Of a DNA stretch of 48,990 nt, positions 1 through 7,346 are shown in pieces (within the stretch, counting starts at the first letter, position 1; every line of letters starts with the position of its first letter). Source of the DNA: Litorimonas sp964610115 (GTDB lineage Bacteria; Pseudomonadota; Alphaproteobacteria; Caulobacterales; Maricaulaceae); the NCBI GenBank assembly GCA_964610115.1, contig CAZSUW010000007.1:1-48990 (forward strand). The letters are read 5' to 3'. The notes under the pieces were generated by a model. That model saw nothing but the letters and a program-made list of their open reading frames with translations, was not told where the DNA came from and did no database searches. Made by a program: the position numbers and the translations under genes.

Positions 1-67
1 CGAAATCGGCGAAACATGTGCCAGAGACCAAGCCGACATAGCCAGAGCCAATCACTGAGATTTTCAT
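1..67 (-). CDS. ugd: UDP-glucose 6-dehydrogenase, N-terminal fragment (cut by window edge)
   Basis: The reverse strand from ATG at 67 reads MKISVIGSGYVGLVSGTCFA and continues out of the window. This is the N-terminal Rossmann GxGxxG motif (GSGYVGLVSG) typical of UDP-glucose 6-dehydrogenase, which oxidises UDP-glucose to UDP-glucuronate with two NAD+. Only 22 codons are visible, so the catalytic cysteine region cannot be checked. A UDP-ManNAc or GDP-mannose dehydrogenase is possible, but the GYVGLVSGTCFA wording is closest to the UDP-glucose type. It fits the sugar-nucleotide genes further along the window. Confidence 0.8.
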   Translation of the reverse strand, partial: MKISVIGSGYVGLVSGTCFADF

Positions 68-343
68 GTGCCTATCCTTATCGCGGGCCTTCTCGCTGGC
101 CTTAGCGTGGCCTCATTCGCTCTAAGCATAGTCAAAAGGCCTAAGCCATGACACATCTATGACGTTTTCAGTTACAAACTCTGTAAAGCCTTTTCCACTC
201 TCAACTAAAGAATAGACCAAATAGGATGGCCCTTGGTGTCGTAGATCTTTGCAAAGGAAGTGAAACAAGCCGCTGGTGGTCAGAGGCGGCAAAAGTTGAT
301 GTGAGACATGCTTTCTAAACGCTCCAAGTCAACGAGATGTCTC
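68..343. other. Intergenic spacer between ugd and the cysB-like gene
   Basis: This 276-base spacer lies upstream of ugd (minus) and downstream of the regulator gene (minus). It must hold the ugd promoter. I saw no clear ORF with a ribosome site, RNA gene or strong hairpin in it. Confidence 0.4.
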
Positions 344-1267
344 TTAAAGCTGTTGCCTTGCGATCTGTCGTTCGAAGGCCCGGCTTTCCTCCTTGATCAG
401 TCGCAGCATCGCCCTGGCAGGTTGGGAGAGAAACGCACCGCGCCTATGCGCAACGCCCATGGTTAAGGTTGGTGCGTCATCGATTTTTCGTAAAACGAGG
501 TCGTCATCTTGCCCAGGCTCATACCCCATGCTGGCGATAAGCCCATAGCCAAGGCCAAGTCGGATAAAGCGCTTAAGAACGTCTGTATCGGCAGCTTCCA
601 GAACGACATCCAATGCAATGTCGCGCTCCGATAAAAATTCTGTCAGCAGTCTTAGCCCAGTAATCCGATCAACATAAGTCAGGACCGGATAAAGCGATAA
701 GCAGGGCAATGTGAGAGGGCAGTCAAGGATTGGGTGATCTTTCGGCGCGAGGACCGCATGTGACCAGCGATAGCCCGGCGTAAAGTCAAGGTCGGGATCG
801 TCGCCAATCCTATCCGTGCAAATACCTAATTCTACCGTGCCTTCGCGGACTTTGCGGGCAATATCAGCCGGCATGTTTTGCGAAAGCTGGATGCGGACAG
901 TCGGAAATTGCTCACGGAAGCGCGAAATGACCCGCGGCAGGAAATAGCGTGCCTGACTATGGGTTGTGGCAATGGTAAGCTCTGCGCGTCGATGACCATG
1001 GTGATCATCGACGAGCGCTTCGAAATGCGATAACGATGTCGAGAGATCGCGCACAGGCCGCATGAGGCGTTCGCCCAAAGCGGTATAGCCTGTAATGCGC
1101 CGCCCATTGCGTTTCACCAGAGGCGCACCGACTTCGTCTTCCAGTTCTTTGAGTTTCCGGCTGGCCGAAGGCTGTGACAAGCCCAGCTCAGCACTGGCGT
1201 GGGAGACGTTAAATTCGGTCTCACCCAGCGTGCGGAGGAGCGTGAGCTGTGACAGATTTATATTCAT
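344..1267 (-). CDS. cysB: LysR-family regulator, CysB-like (sulfur assimilation)
   Basis: 307-residue LysR-type transcription factor. An N-terminal winged helix-turn-helix (about residues 1-60, with the recognition stretch SQPSASRKLKELEDEVG) is followed by a substrate-binding domain. That domain opens with ATTHSQARYFLP, which closely matches the ATTHTQARY signature of CysB/Cbl proteins. In the known family, CysB senses O-acetylserine or N-acetylserine and activates cys genes. Here it is divergent from cysH-cysD-cysNC, which supports control of that operon and of itself. The ATG at 1267 gives the expected family length. The exact effector in this organism is not known. A paralogue of the Cbl type is the main alternative. 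Confidence 0.85.
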   Translation of the reverse strand: MNINLSQLTLLRTLGETEFNVSHASAELGLSQPSASRKLKELEDEVGAPLVKRNGRRITGYTALGERLMRPVRDLSTSLSHFEALVDDHHGHRRAELTIATTHSQARYFLPRVISRFREQFPTVRIQLSQNMPADIARKVREGTVELGICTDRIGDDPDLDFTPGYRWSHAVLAPKDHPILDCPLTLPCLSLYPVLTYVDRITGLRLLTEFLSERDIALDVVLEAADTDVLKRFIRLGLGYGLIASMGYEPGQDDDLVLRKIDDAPTLTMGVAHRRGAFLSQPARAMLRLIKEESRAFERQIARQQL

Positions 1268-1313
1268 CTACGCTATATAACATTCATCATTATGCATAGA
1301 AAGCATATTCATC
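1262..1313. promoter_or_regulatory. Divergent cysB/cysH control region with a LysR-type box
   Basis: The spacer between the regulator and cysH contains a perfect dyad at 1291-1307: TATGC, 7 bases, GCATA. Inside it is the T-N11-A pattern (T1293, A1305) typical of LysR-family operators. The heptamer ATTCATC occurs three times in direct orientation, at 1262, 1282 and 1307. Position between the two divergent genes makes this the likely binding site of the CysB-like protein. This is inference from pattern and context only. Confidence 0.5.
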
Positions 1314-1360
1314 TGTCGCTAAAGCGCGCCGACTTTTCCGCCTGTTATGATGGATTTTTT

Positions 1361-2173
1361 ATGCCTTTATCGCCGCTCACATCTGACAAGAGCGTTGATG
1401 AGCTCGCCCAGTCCTTCGGGCCTCTCTCGCTGGAAGAGCGGTTGCAGATCTTGTCGGAATCCGTGTCGGGTCGCGCCGTATTCACCACATCCTTTGGGAT
1501 GGAAGATCAAGCGATTACTCACGCTATTTTCAGTCACAAAATACCGATTGATATCGTGACGCTGGATACGGGGCGTTTGTTCGCGGAAACTTACGATCTC
1601 TGGGCGGAGACGCAAACGCGCTATGGTCAGACGATCAAAGCCTTCTATCCGGACACGGCGACCGTTGAAGAACTGGTCCACGCCAATGGTATTAACGCCT
1701 TTTACGAGAGCGTTGCGGCGCGCAAGGCCTGCTGTCATGTGCGCAAGGTCGAGCCTCTGGCTCGCGCCCTGGCGGGCGCGTCGCTATGGGTAACGGGCAT
1801 TCGCGCGGATCAAAACAGTGCGCGGCAGGCCATGGCCTTTGTCGAAGCGGACACAGATCGCGGTCTCTATAAAGCCAACCCTCTGCTAGATTGGGACCAA
1901 GCGCCGCTCGACCGCTATATCGCCGAACACAAAATTCCGGTGAACCGCCTGCACGCCCAAGGGTTTCCGTCTATTGGCTGCCAGCCGTGTACGCGGGCGA
2001 TCCAGCCGGGCGAACACCCCCGCGCCGGTCGCTGGTGGTGGGAAAATGAAGCGGGCCAGGCTGGCGATGAATGTGGCCTCCATGTCGGGCCAGACGGTCG
2101 TCTTGTCCGTACCAAGCCGCAGCCCGCTGCCGCCCAAACCCCTTTTGAAACGTCTGGCGCTTTGGTCGATTAG
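1361..2173 (+). CDS. cysH: Adenylyl-sulfate (APS/PAPS) reductase, Fe-S type
   Basis: 270-residue thioredoxin-dependent sulfonucleotide reductase that converts APS (or PAPS) to sulfite. It has the PP-loop motif SFGMED (about 44-49), the paired cysteines ACC (124-125) and the CxxC of IGCQPC (207-210), which together bind a [4Fe-4S] cluster. The catalytic ECGLH motif follows (Cys about 238). The CC...CxxC set is the mark of the class that usually prefers APS and can bypass PAPS. An upstream in-frame ATG at 1292 lies within the putative LysR operator and would add 23 unconserved residues, so ATG 1361 is preferred. It is the first gene of the operon, 8 bases before cysD. Confidence 0.9.
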   Translation: MPLSPLTSDKSVDELAQSFGPLSLEERLQILSESVSGRAVFTTSFGMEDQAITHAIFSHKIPIDIVTLDTGRLFAETYDLWAETQTRYGQTIKAFYPDTATVEELVHANGINAFYESVAARKACCHVRKVEPLARALAGASLWVTGIRADQNSARQAMAFVEADTDRGLYKANPLLDWDQAPLDRYIAEHKIPVNRLHAQGFPSIGCQPCTRAIQPGEHPRAGRWWWENEAGQAGDECGLHVGPDGRLVRTKPQPAAAQTPFETSGALVD

Positions 2174-2181
2174 GAAAAATC

Positions 2182-3093
2182 ATGTCTGCCCTAAGATCCC
2201 TATCCCATCTCGACGCGCTGGAAGCCGAAGCCATTCATATCATGCGGGAAGTCGTCGCGACGGCTGAAAACCCCGTCATGCTCTATTCCATCGGCAAGGA
2301 TAGCGCCTGCATGTTACATGTGGCGCGCAAGGCTTTTGCGCCCGGTAAACTCCCCTTCCCGCTGCTGCATGTTGATACGACGTTCAAATTCCGTGAAATG
2401 ATCAGCTTTCGCGAAACGCTGCGCAAGGAGTATGATCTCGACATCAAAGTCTACACCAATCAGGAGGGTGTGCGGGATAATATCAACCCGTTTGATCACG
2501 GCTCTGACTATTATACCAATGTGATGAAGACGCAGGCGCTCAAGGCGGCGCTCGATCAATATGGCTTTGATGTCGCGCTGGGTGGGGCGCGGCGCGACGA
2601 GGAAAAGTCACGCGCGAAGGAACGCGTCTTTTCTTTCCGCACCAAGACGCATCAATGGGATCCGAAGAACCAGCGTCCAGAGATTTGGGACACGTATAAC
2701 ACGCGCAAAAAACCCGGTGAGAGCATCCGCGTCTTCCCGCTCTCTAACTGGACCGAGTTCGATATCTGGCAGTATATCTATCAGGAAAACATCCCGATCG
2801 TGCCGCTATATTTTGCCGCTGAACGCCCCGTGGTCGAACGGGACGGCACACTGATCATGGTGGATGATGAGCGCATTCCCCTAGCGAAGGGCGAGACGCC
2901 CATGATGAAGTCTGTCCGCTTCCGGACGCTGGGCTGTTACCCGCTGACAGGCGCGGTGGAGAGCGCGGCGAAAACCCTGCCGCAAATCATTCAGGAAACC
3001 ATGCTGGCGACTGTTAGCGAACGCTCAGGCCGGGTCATCGATTTCGACCAAGCCGCCTCCATGGAAAAGAAAAAGCGCGAAGGGTATTTCTAA
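2182..3093 (+). CDS. cysD: Sulfate adenylyltransferase subunit 2
   Basis: 303-residue small, catalytic subunit of ATP sulfurylase. It makes APS from ATP and sulfate as a heterodimer with CysN. The PP-loop signature SIGKDS (about 36-41) and the C-terminal FRTLGCYPLTGAVES stretch are characteristic, and the length is normal for the family. The gene starts 8 bases after cysH and ends 1 base before the cysNC start, so translation of CysD and CysN is probably coupled. No disrupted motif was seen. Confidence 0.95.
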   Translation: MSALRSLSHLDALEAEAIHIMREVVATAENPVMLYSIGKDSACMLHVARKAFAPGKLPFPLLHVDTTFKFREMISFRETLRKEYDLDIKVYTNQEGVRDNINPFDHGSDYYTNVMKTQALKAALDQYGFDVALGGARRDEEKSRAKERVFSFRTKTHQWDPKNQRPEIWDTYNTRKKPGESIRVFPLSNWTEFDIWQYIYQENIPIVPLYFAAERPVVERDGTLIMVDDERIPLAKGETPMMKSVRFRTLGCYPLTGAVESAAKTLPQIIQETMLATVSERSGRVIDFDQAASMEKKKREGYF

Positions 3094-3094
3094 G

Positions 3095-5035
3095 ATGGAC
3101 GGTTTTGTTTCCCCGGATGCACCCGAAGCACCTGACACGCTCACGGCCGAACAGGCTCAGCAGACGGTTGATGAATATATTGTCTCGCAAGAAGACAAAT
3201 CACTTCTGCGCTTTATCACCTGCGGCAGTGTTGATGATGGCAAATCGACTCTGATTGGCCGTTTGCTCTATGAAGCCAAGCTCCTCTTCGATGATCAGAT
3301 TACGGCGCTGGAGGCGGATTCGAAAAAAGTCGGCACGCAGGGCGCGGACATTGACTTCGCTCTGCTTGTCGATGGGCTCGCGTCAGAACGCGAACAGGGC
3401 ATTACGATCGATGTCGCCTACCGCTTCTTTGCCACGGATGCGCGCAAATATATCGTCATCGATACCCCCGGCCACGAACAATATACGCGCAATATGGCGA
3501 CAGGCGCGAGCCAGGCCGAACTCGCTGTCCTGCTAATCGATGCGCGTCACGGTCTGTCCACACAAACACGGCGCCATAGCTTCATCATGCATTCCCTGGG
3601 CGTGCGCAAACTGGTGCTGGCGATCAATAAAATGGATTTGATCGATGATAAAGAAGCCCGGTTTAATGAGATCGTGTCTGACTATCGCGCTTTTGCGGAT
3701 GAATTAGGGATTGAGGATTTTACCGCCATTCCGGTGAGCGCGCTGAAAGGCGACAATATCGTTGACCAAAGTGCCGACATGCCTTGGTATAAAGGCCCGA
3801 CACTAATGCAACATCTCGACAGTGTTCCCGTTGGCGACGCGCAAGAAACCGCGCCCTTTCATATAAGTGTGCAATGGGTGAACCGGCCAAATCTGGACTT
3901 CCGCGGCTTTTCCGGCCGGATCGCATCCGGCACAGTGCGCCCCGGTGATGAGCTTGTCTCTCTACCGTCAGGCGTTAGCTCCACCGTCTCGCGCATTTAC
4001 ACGATGGATGGTGACCGTGAGGTGGGCTTGCCCAACGAATCGGTTACGATCTGCCTTGAAGACGAAATTGATGTCAGCCGAGGCTCTGTTCTGGCGGATG
4101 CGGAAAATCCACCCAAGCAGGACGACAGGTTTGAGACGACAATCCTTTGGATGAGTGAAACCCCGCTTTCGACGAACCAGACCTATGTGTTGAAGCTCGG
4201 CACGCAAGAGGTCAGCGCCAGCGTGCTGGAGCCGGACTATTTAATTGATGTAAACACGCTGGCTCACGTTCAGCAGGACAGCATGTCGCTCAATGCGATC
4301 GGGATCAGCACGGTCACGACGGACAAGCCGCTCATCTATACGCCCTATTCAAAAAGCCGCCATCTGGGCGGATTTATCCTCATTGACCGGATGAGCAATG
4401 AGACGGTCGGCCTGGGCCTCATCCGCCGCGCGGCCAGCGGGACCAAGATACCCCTGCGCACACAGACGCTCTTGGTAAACCGAGAGGCGCGAGCGCGCCT
4501 GATGGACCAGAAACCGTTCACAGTTTGGTTCACGGGCATCAAGCGCGGAGGCAAAACCTATATCGCCAACCGGCTGGAGCAACGCCTCCACGCCCAAGGG
4601 TATAAAACCTTTATTCTGGACGCGGAGAATGTCTGGAAAGGCCTGTCTGAAGACCTCGACTTTATGGGGGCTGACCGGGTGGAAAATACGCGCCGCGTGG
4701 CTGAAGTCGCCCGATTGATGAACGATGCGGGCGTGATCACCTTCACCTGCTTCTCCTCACCCTTCTCTGTTGAGCGCGAACAGGCCAAACGGATCATTGG
4801 TGAAGAGAATATCATCGAAGTCCATGTCAATACGCCGCTGGATATTGCAGAAGCCGGCGACCGCGACGGCTTTTTCCAAAAAGCGCGGGATGGTGAGATC
4901 AGCAATGTGGCCGGAATTGACGTGGACTATGAATGCCCAGAGTGTGCGGACCTCACTGTGGGCCTTCATACCCATTCCATCGAAGCCGCCACTGACGCAG
5001 TCTATGACTTGCTTAAAGAACGGCAGCTTCTCTAG
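3095..5035 (+). CDS. cysN: Bifunctional sulfate adenylyltransferase large subunit / APS kinase-like domain
   Basis: 646-residue CysN-CysC fusion. The N-terminal EF-Tu-like GTPase has GSVDDGKS (about 45-52), DTPGHEQYTRNM and NKMD, and is followed by beta-barrel domains; GTP hydrolysis drives APS synthesis by CysD. The C-terminal domain from about residue 475 is homologous to APS kinase. Conserved stretches include ADRVENTRRVAEVARLM and NVAGIDVDYE. Several key motifs are changed. The usual GLSGSGKST is GIKRGGKTY (481-489), DGDNVR is DAENVW (509-514), and SPxRxER is SPFSVER. The Walker lysine and Thr remain. The kinase half may therefore be weak, altered or inactive. The start follows the cysD stop closely, in the same operon. 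Confidence 0.93.
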   Translation: MDGFVSPDAPEAPDTLTAEQAQQTVDEYIVSQEDKSLLRFITCGSVDDGKSTLIGRLLYEAKLLFDDQITALEADSKKVGTQGADIDFALLVDGLASEREQGITIDVAYRFFATDARKYIVIDTPGHEQYTRNMATGASQAELAVLLIDARHGLSTQTRRHSFIMHSLGVRKLVLAINKMDLIDDKEARFNEIVSDYRAFADELGIEDFTAIPVSALKGDNIVDQSADMPWYKGPTLMQHLDSVPVGDAQETAPFHISVQWVNRPNLDFRGFSGRIASGTVRPGDELVSLPSGVSSTVSRIYTMDGDREVGLPNESVTICLEDEIDVSRGSVLADAENPPKQDDRFETTILWMSETPLSTNQTYVLKLGTQEVSASVLEPDYLIDVNTLAHVQQDSMSLNAIGISTVTTDKPLIYTPYSKSRHLGGFILIDRMSNETVGLGLIRRAASGTKIPLRTQTLLVNREARARLMDQKPFTVWFTGIKRGGKTYIANRLEQRLHAQGYKTFILDAENVWKGLSEDLDFMGADRVENTRRVAEVARLMNDAGVITFTCFSSPFSVEREQAKRIIGEENIIEVHVNTPLDIAEAGDRDGFFQKARDGEISNVAGIDVDYECPECADLTVGLHTHSIEAATDAVYDLLKERQLL

Positions 5036-5111
5036 CCGGAAGCCTTACGGTCGTCCGCTCGGCGAGGAGAGGTAGAAAGGCTCTCACTTTTTCTCCGAAC
5101 GCCCTTCCGCT

Positions 5112-6080
5112 TTATATGGTGGCAAGACGCTGCCAAGAGGACCATTGCGTGCCGGTTCGACCCCGCGTGAACGTTGCATCCGCTAATCCGTTGGGCGCAA
5201 GGCTATAGACACGATATTGCTGAGACACAAAAGCCCCAGCCCCGAAAACGATTAAAATTCCAGCCTGATCGGTGGGGTAGTTCAAGGCGGCTGTCGCGCG
5301 GGAACTATGTGTTTGATAGAAATACCCGGTCTCTACGAAATTATCCAGATCGTCCGTATCCGTCAGACGGCCTTTCGACGCCATCGGGTCTTCCATATTA
5401 GCGGAAACTAACGGAGCCCCGTTGACCGTTGGGGATTGTTCGAATTCAACCGCCCCTGTGTCAGTCGGAATACGCATAGCGGTTGTCCAAGTCGAACCAT
5501 CGGAGCTTTTGCGGATTATCAGCGCGTCATCGCCGGTCAGGCCAAGCTCAAAACGTCCCGAATGATCGATTTCGAAAATGATAGACGCTGTATCCGTGTC
5601 TAGGGCTTTGCTAATTTTTAAGCGGTGTGATCCGTCATGACCCTCAAACAAGACGCTGTCGCCACGAACCGTAAGAGCATTACTCGTTGGCTCAACCCCA
5701 ACACCGAGTGAGGCTGGAACATGAAGTGTATCGCCCAAACTCAAGGCGGACCAATGCGTATTGTTCCAGATACGAAGTTGACCAGCAGATTTATCATAGC
5801 AAAGCCAGCCTGATTTGGGTTCGATTATCGTCCAACCTGCTTCTCCCCGCACAGCGATAGCGCCTTCATGGCCAACCCAGGCAGGATCCGGTTCTGTCGC
5901 GATAATGTATCGAGAGCCAGTTAACGCCTCAAATTCCGGTGTATTTGATGTCCCTTCTACGACGAGCTGAACGAGTGCATCTAAGGAAATCAGGGAGTCG
6001 TTTAGTGTGATGTGTTTTCGGGCTTGGCTTGGTGCCATAAGTGGCAAACCAAGGTTTGGCGTGATTGGGTTGTTTGTCAT
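5112..6080 (-). CDS. DUF2793 protein with C-terminal pyocin-knob-like domain (tail-fibre-like)
   Basis: 322-residue protein. The N-terminal stretch with LGLPLMAPSQARKHITLND and SLDALVQLVV matches the DUF2793 family, found in alphaproteobacterial prophages and gene-transfer-agent-like loci. A Trp-rich part follows (about 75-115). The C-terminal 80 residues (DLDNFVETGYFY ... WSSWQRLATI) resemble the knob domain of phage tail fibres and pyocins. ATG 6080 is chosen because AGGA lies 7 bases upstream; an ATG at 6113 would add 11 unsupported residues. No other phage genes are near. A role in binding a glycan or surface is inference. It is convergent with cysNC. Confidence 0.7.
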   Translation of the reverse strand: MTNNPITPNLGLPLMAPSQARKHITLNDSLISLDALVQLVVEGTSNTPEFEALTGSRYIIATEPDPAWVGHEGAIAVRGEAGWTIIEPKSGWLCYDKSAGQLRIWNNTHWSALSLGDTLHVPASLGVGVEPTSNALTVRGDSVLFEGHDGSHRLKISKALDTDTASIIFEIDHSGRFELGLTGDDALIIRKSSDGSTWTTAMRIPTDTGAVEFEQSPTVNGAPLVSANMEDPMASKGRLTDTDDLDNFVETGYFYQTHSSRATAALNYPTDQAGILIVFGAGAFVSQQYRVYSLAPNGLADATFTRGRTGTQWSSWQRLATI

Positions 6081-6356
6081 GAGAAATCCTTCGAGGTCAC
6101 GGAAAGGCCCCAATACTAGTCCATGTTTTGTTTCCGTGGGTTATTACACTACGCTCAGACCAAAACAGAAATGACTTCAACATTTTGCTGCACAGCATTA
6201 AAGTGATTGCGTGGGGATTTATGTCTGTGCGAAAAGCGTTCGAGGCCTGCGCAAGAAAGAGGAGTAGGCTTGAAATCGCCTTGACCGTAGAAGCTCAATG
6301 AATAAAGAGCGTCGAGTCTCAAAAAAACGCTGATTTAGTTCAGAAAAGATAGCAAT

Positions 6357-7298
6357 ATGTCCGAAAAAATACTAATCACTGGCGGGGCTGGTTTCGTCGG
6401 CTCTAACCTCGCGCGTTACATTTTGGAACGTGACGAAAAGGCGCAAATCACCATTTTGGATGATTTCTTCACCGGCCTAGAACGCAATATCAAAGGCCTC
6501 AACCTCGAAGTTGTACGGGGCGATGTTGCTGACGCGGCTTTGATAGACAAGCATGTTAAAGGAAAAGACGTTGTCTATCATCTCGCGGCACGCAATGTGA
6601 TCGTCTCGGGCGAAAACCCTCTGGAAGACATCCGCACGAATATCATTGGATCCTATACGGTTTTCCAGGCCTGCCACGAACACCGTACGCCACGTGTCGT
6701 CTATTCATCGACATCCTCCATGTATGGTAACGCAGAAAGCATCCCGGTTGATGAAGGGAAATCCCCCCAATTTCTCAACAACTACTCCGTAAGCAAATAT
6801 GCTGCGGAAGGCTATGCGCAGTGTTTCTGGGAGCGATTTCAGCTTCCCATTTCTATGGTTCGTTACAGTAATGCGTATGGCTATAATCAGCATCCGACGA
6901 ACCCTTATAGTGGCGTAATTGGTAAGTTCATCGGCTGGGCCCTGGAAGGCAAACCGTTACGTATTCACGGTGATGGCCATCAAACGCGTGACTTTACCTT
7001 CATTGATGATGCGTGTGCCGTAACGGTTGCGGCGGCGCGAAGCCCGCGTGCGATTGGCCAGATTTACAACGTAGGCACAAGCGTGGAAACTTCCGTCAAT
7101 CAGCTAGCCGACATGATCCTAGAGCTGACCGGCTCGGACTCTGAAATCCAGCATGTTGAGCGGCGTGATATTGACAATATTCGTCGTCGCGCGCTTTCGA
7201 TTGAAAAAGCACGGCATGAGTTGCGTGTTATGCCAAAGACAACCTTGGCTGAAGGTCTTGCCAAAACCGTAGCTTGGGAAAAGTCCCTTCTCACCTAA
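6357..7298 (+). CDS. NAD-dependent sugar-nucleotide epimerase/dehydratase (SDR family)
   Basis: 313-residue extended short-chain dehydrogenase. It has the NAD-binding motif TGGAGFVGSN near the N terminus, the SSTSSMYG strand and the catalytic Tyr143-x3-Lys147 (YSVSK). The C-terminal region RDFTFIDDAC and IYNVGTS is typical of UDP-glucose or UDP-GlcNAc 4-epimerases and related dehydratases. The exact substrate cannot be told from sequence. It starts the plus-strand group with two long glycosyltransferases (about 50 bases to the next gene), so it probably supplies their sugar donor or an acceptor sugar. The upstream 240 bases contain no other gene. Confidence 0.85.
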   Translation: MSEKILITGGAGFVGSNLARYILERDEKAQITILDDFFTGLERNIKGLNLEVVRGDVADAALIDKHVKGKDVVYHLAARNVIVSGENPLEDIRTNIIGSYTVFQACHEHRTPRVVYSSTSSMYGNAESIPVDEGKSPQFLNNYSVSKYAAEGYAQCFWERFQLPISMVRYSNAYGYNQHPTNPYSGVIGKFIGWALEGKPLRIHGDGHQTRDFTFIDDACAVTVAAARSPRAIGQIYNVGTSVETSVNQLADMILELTGSDSEIQHVERRDIDNIRRRALSIEKARHELRVMPKTTLAEGLAKTVAWEKSLLT

Positions 7299-7346
7299 GA
7301 AGATTATTCTTTCGAGGCGCAACGGAATCACTCACAGGTGAGAAAA

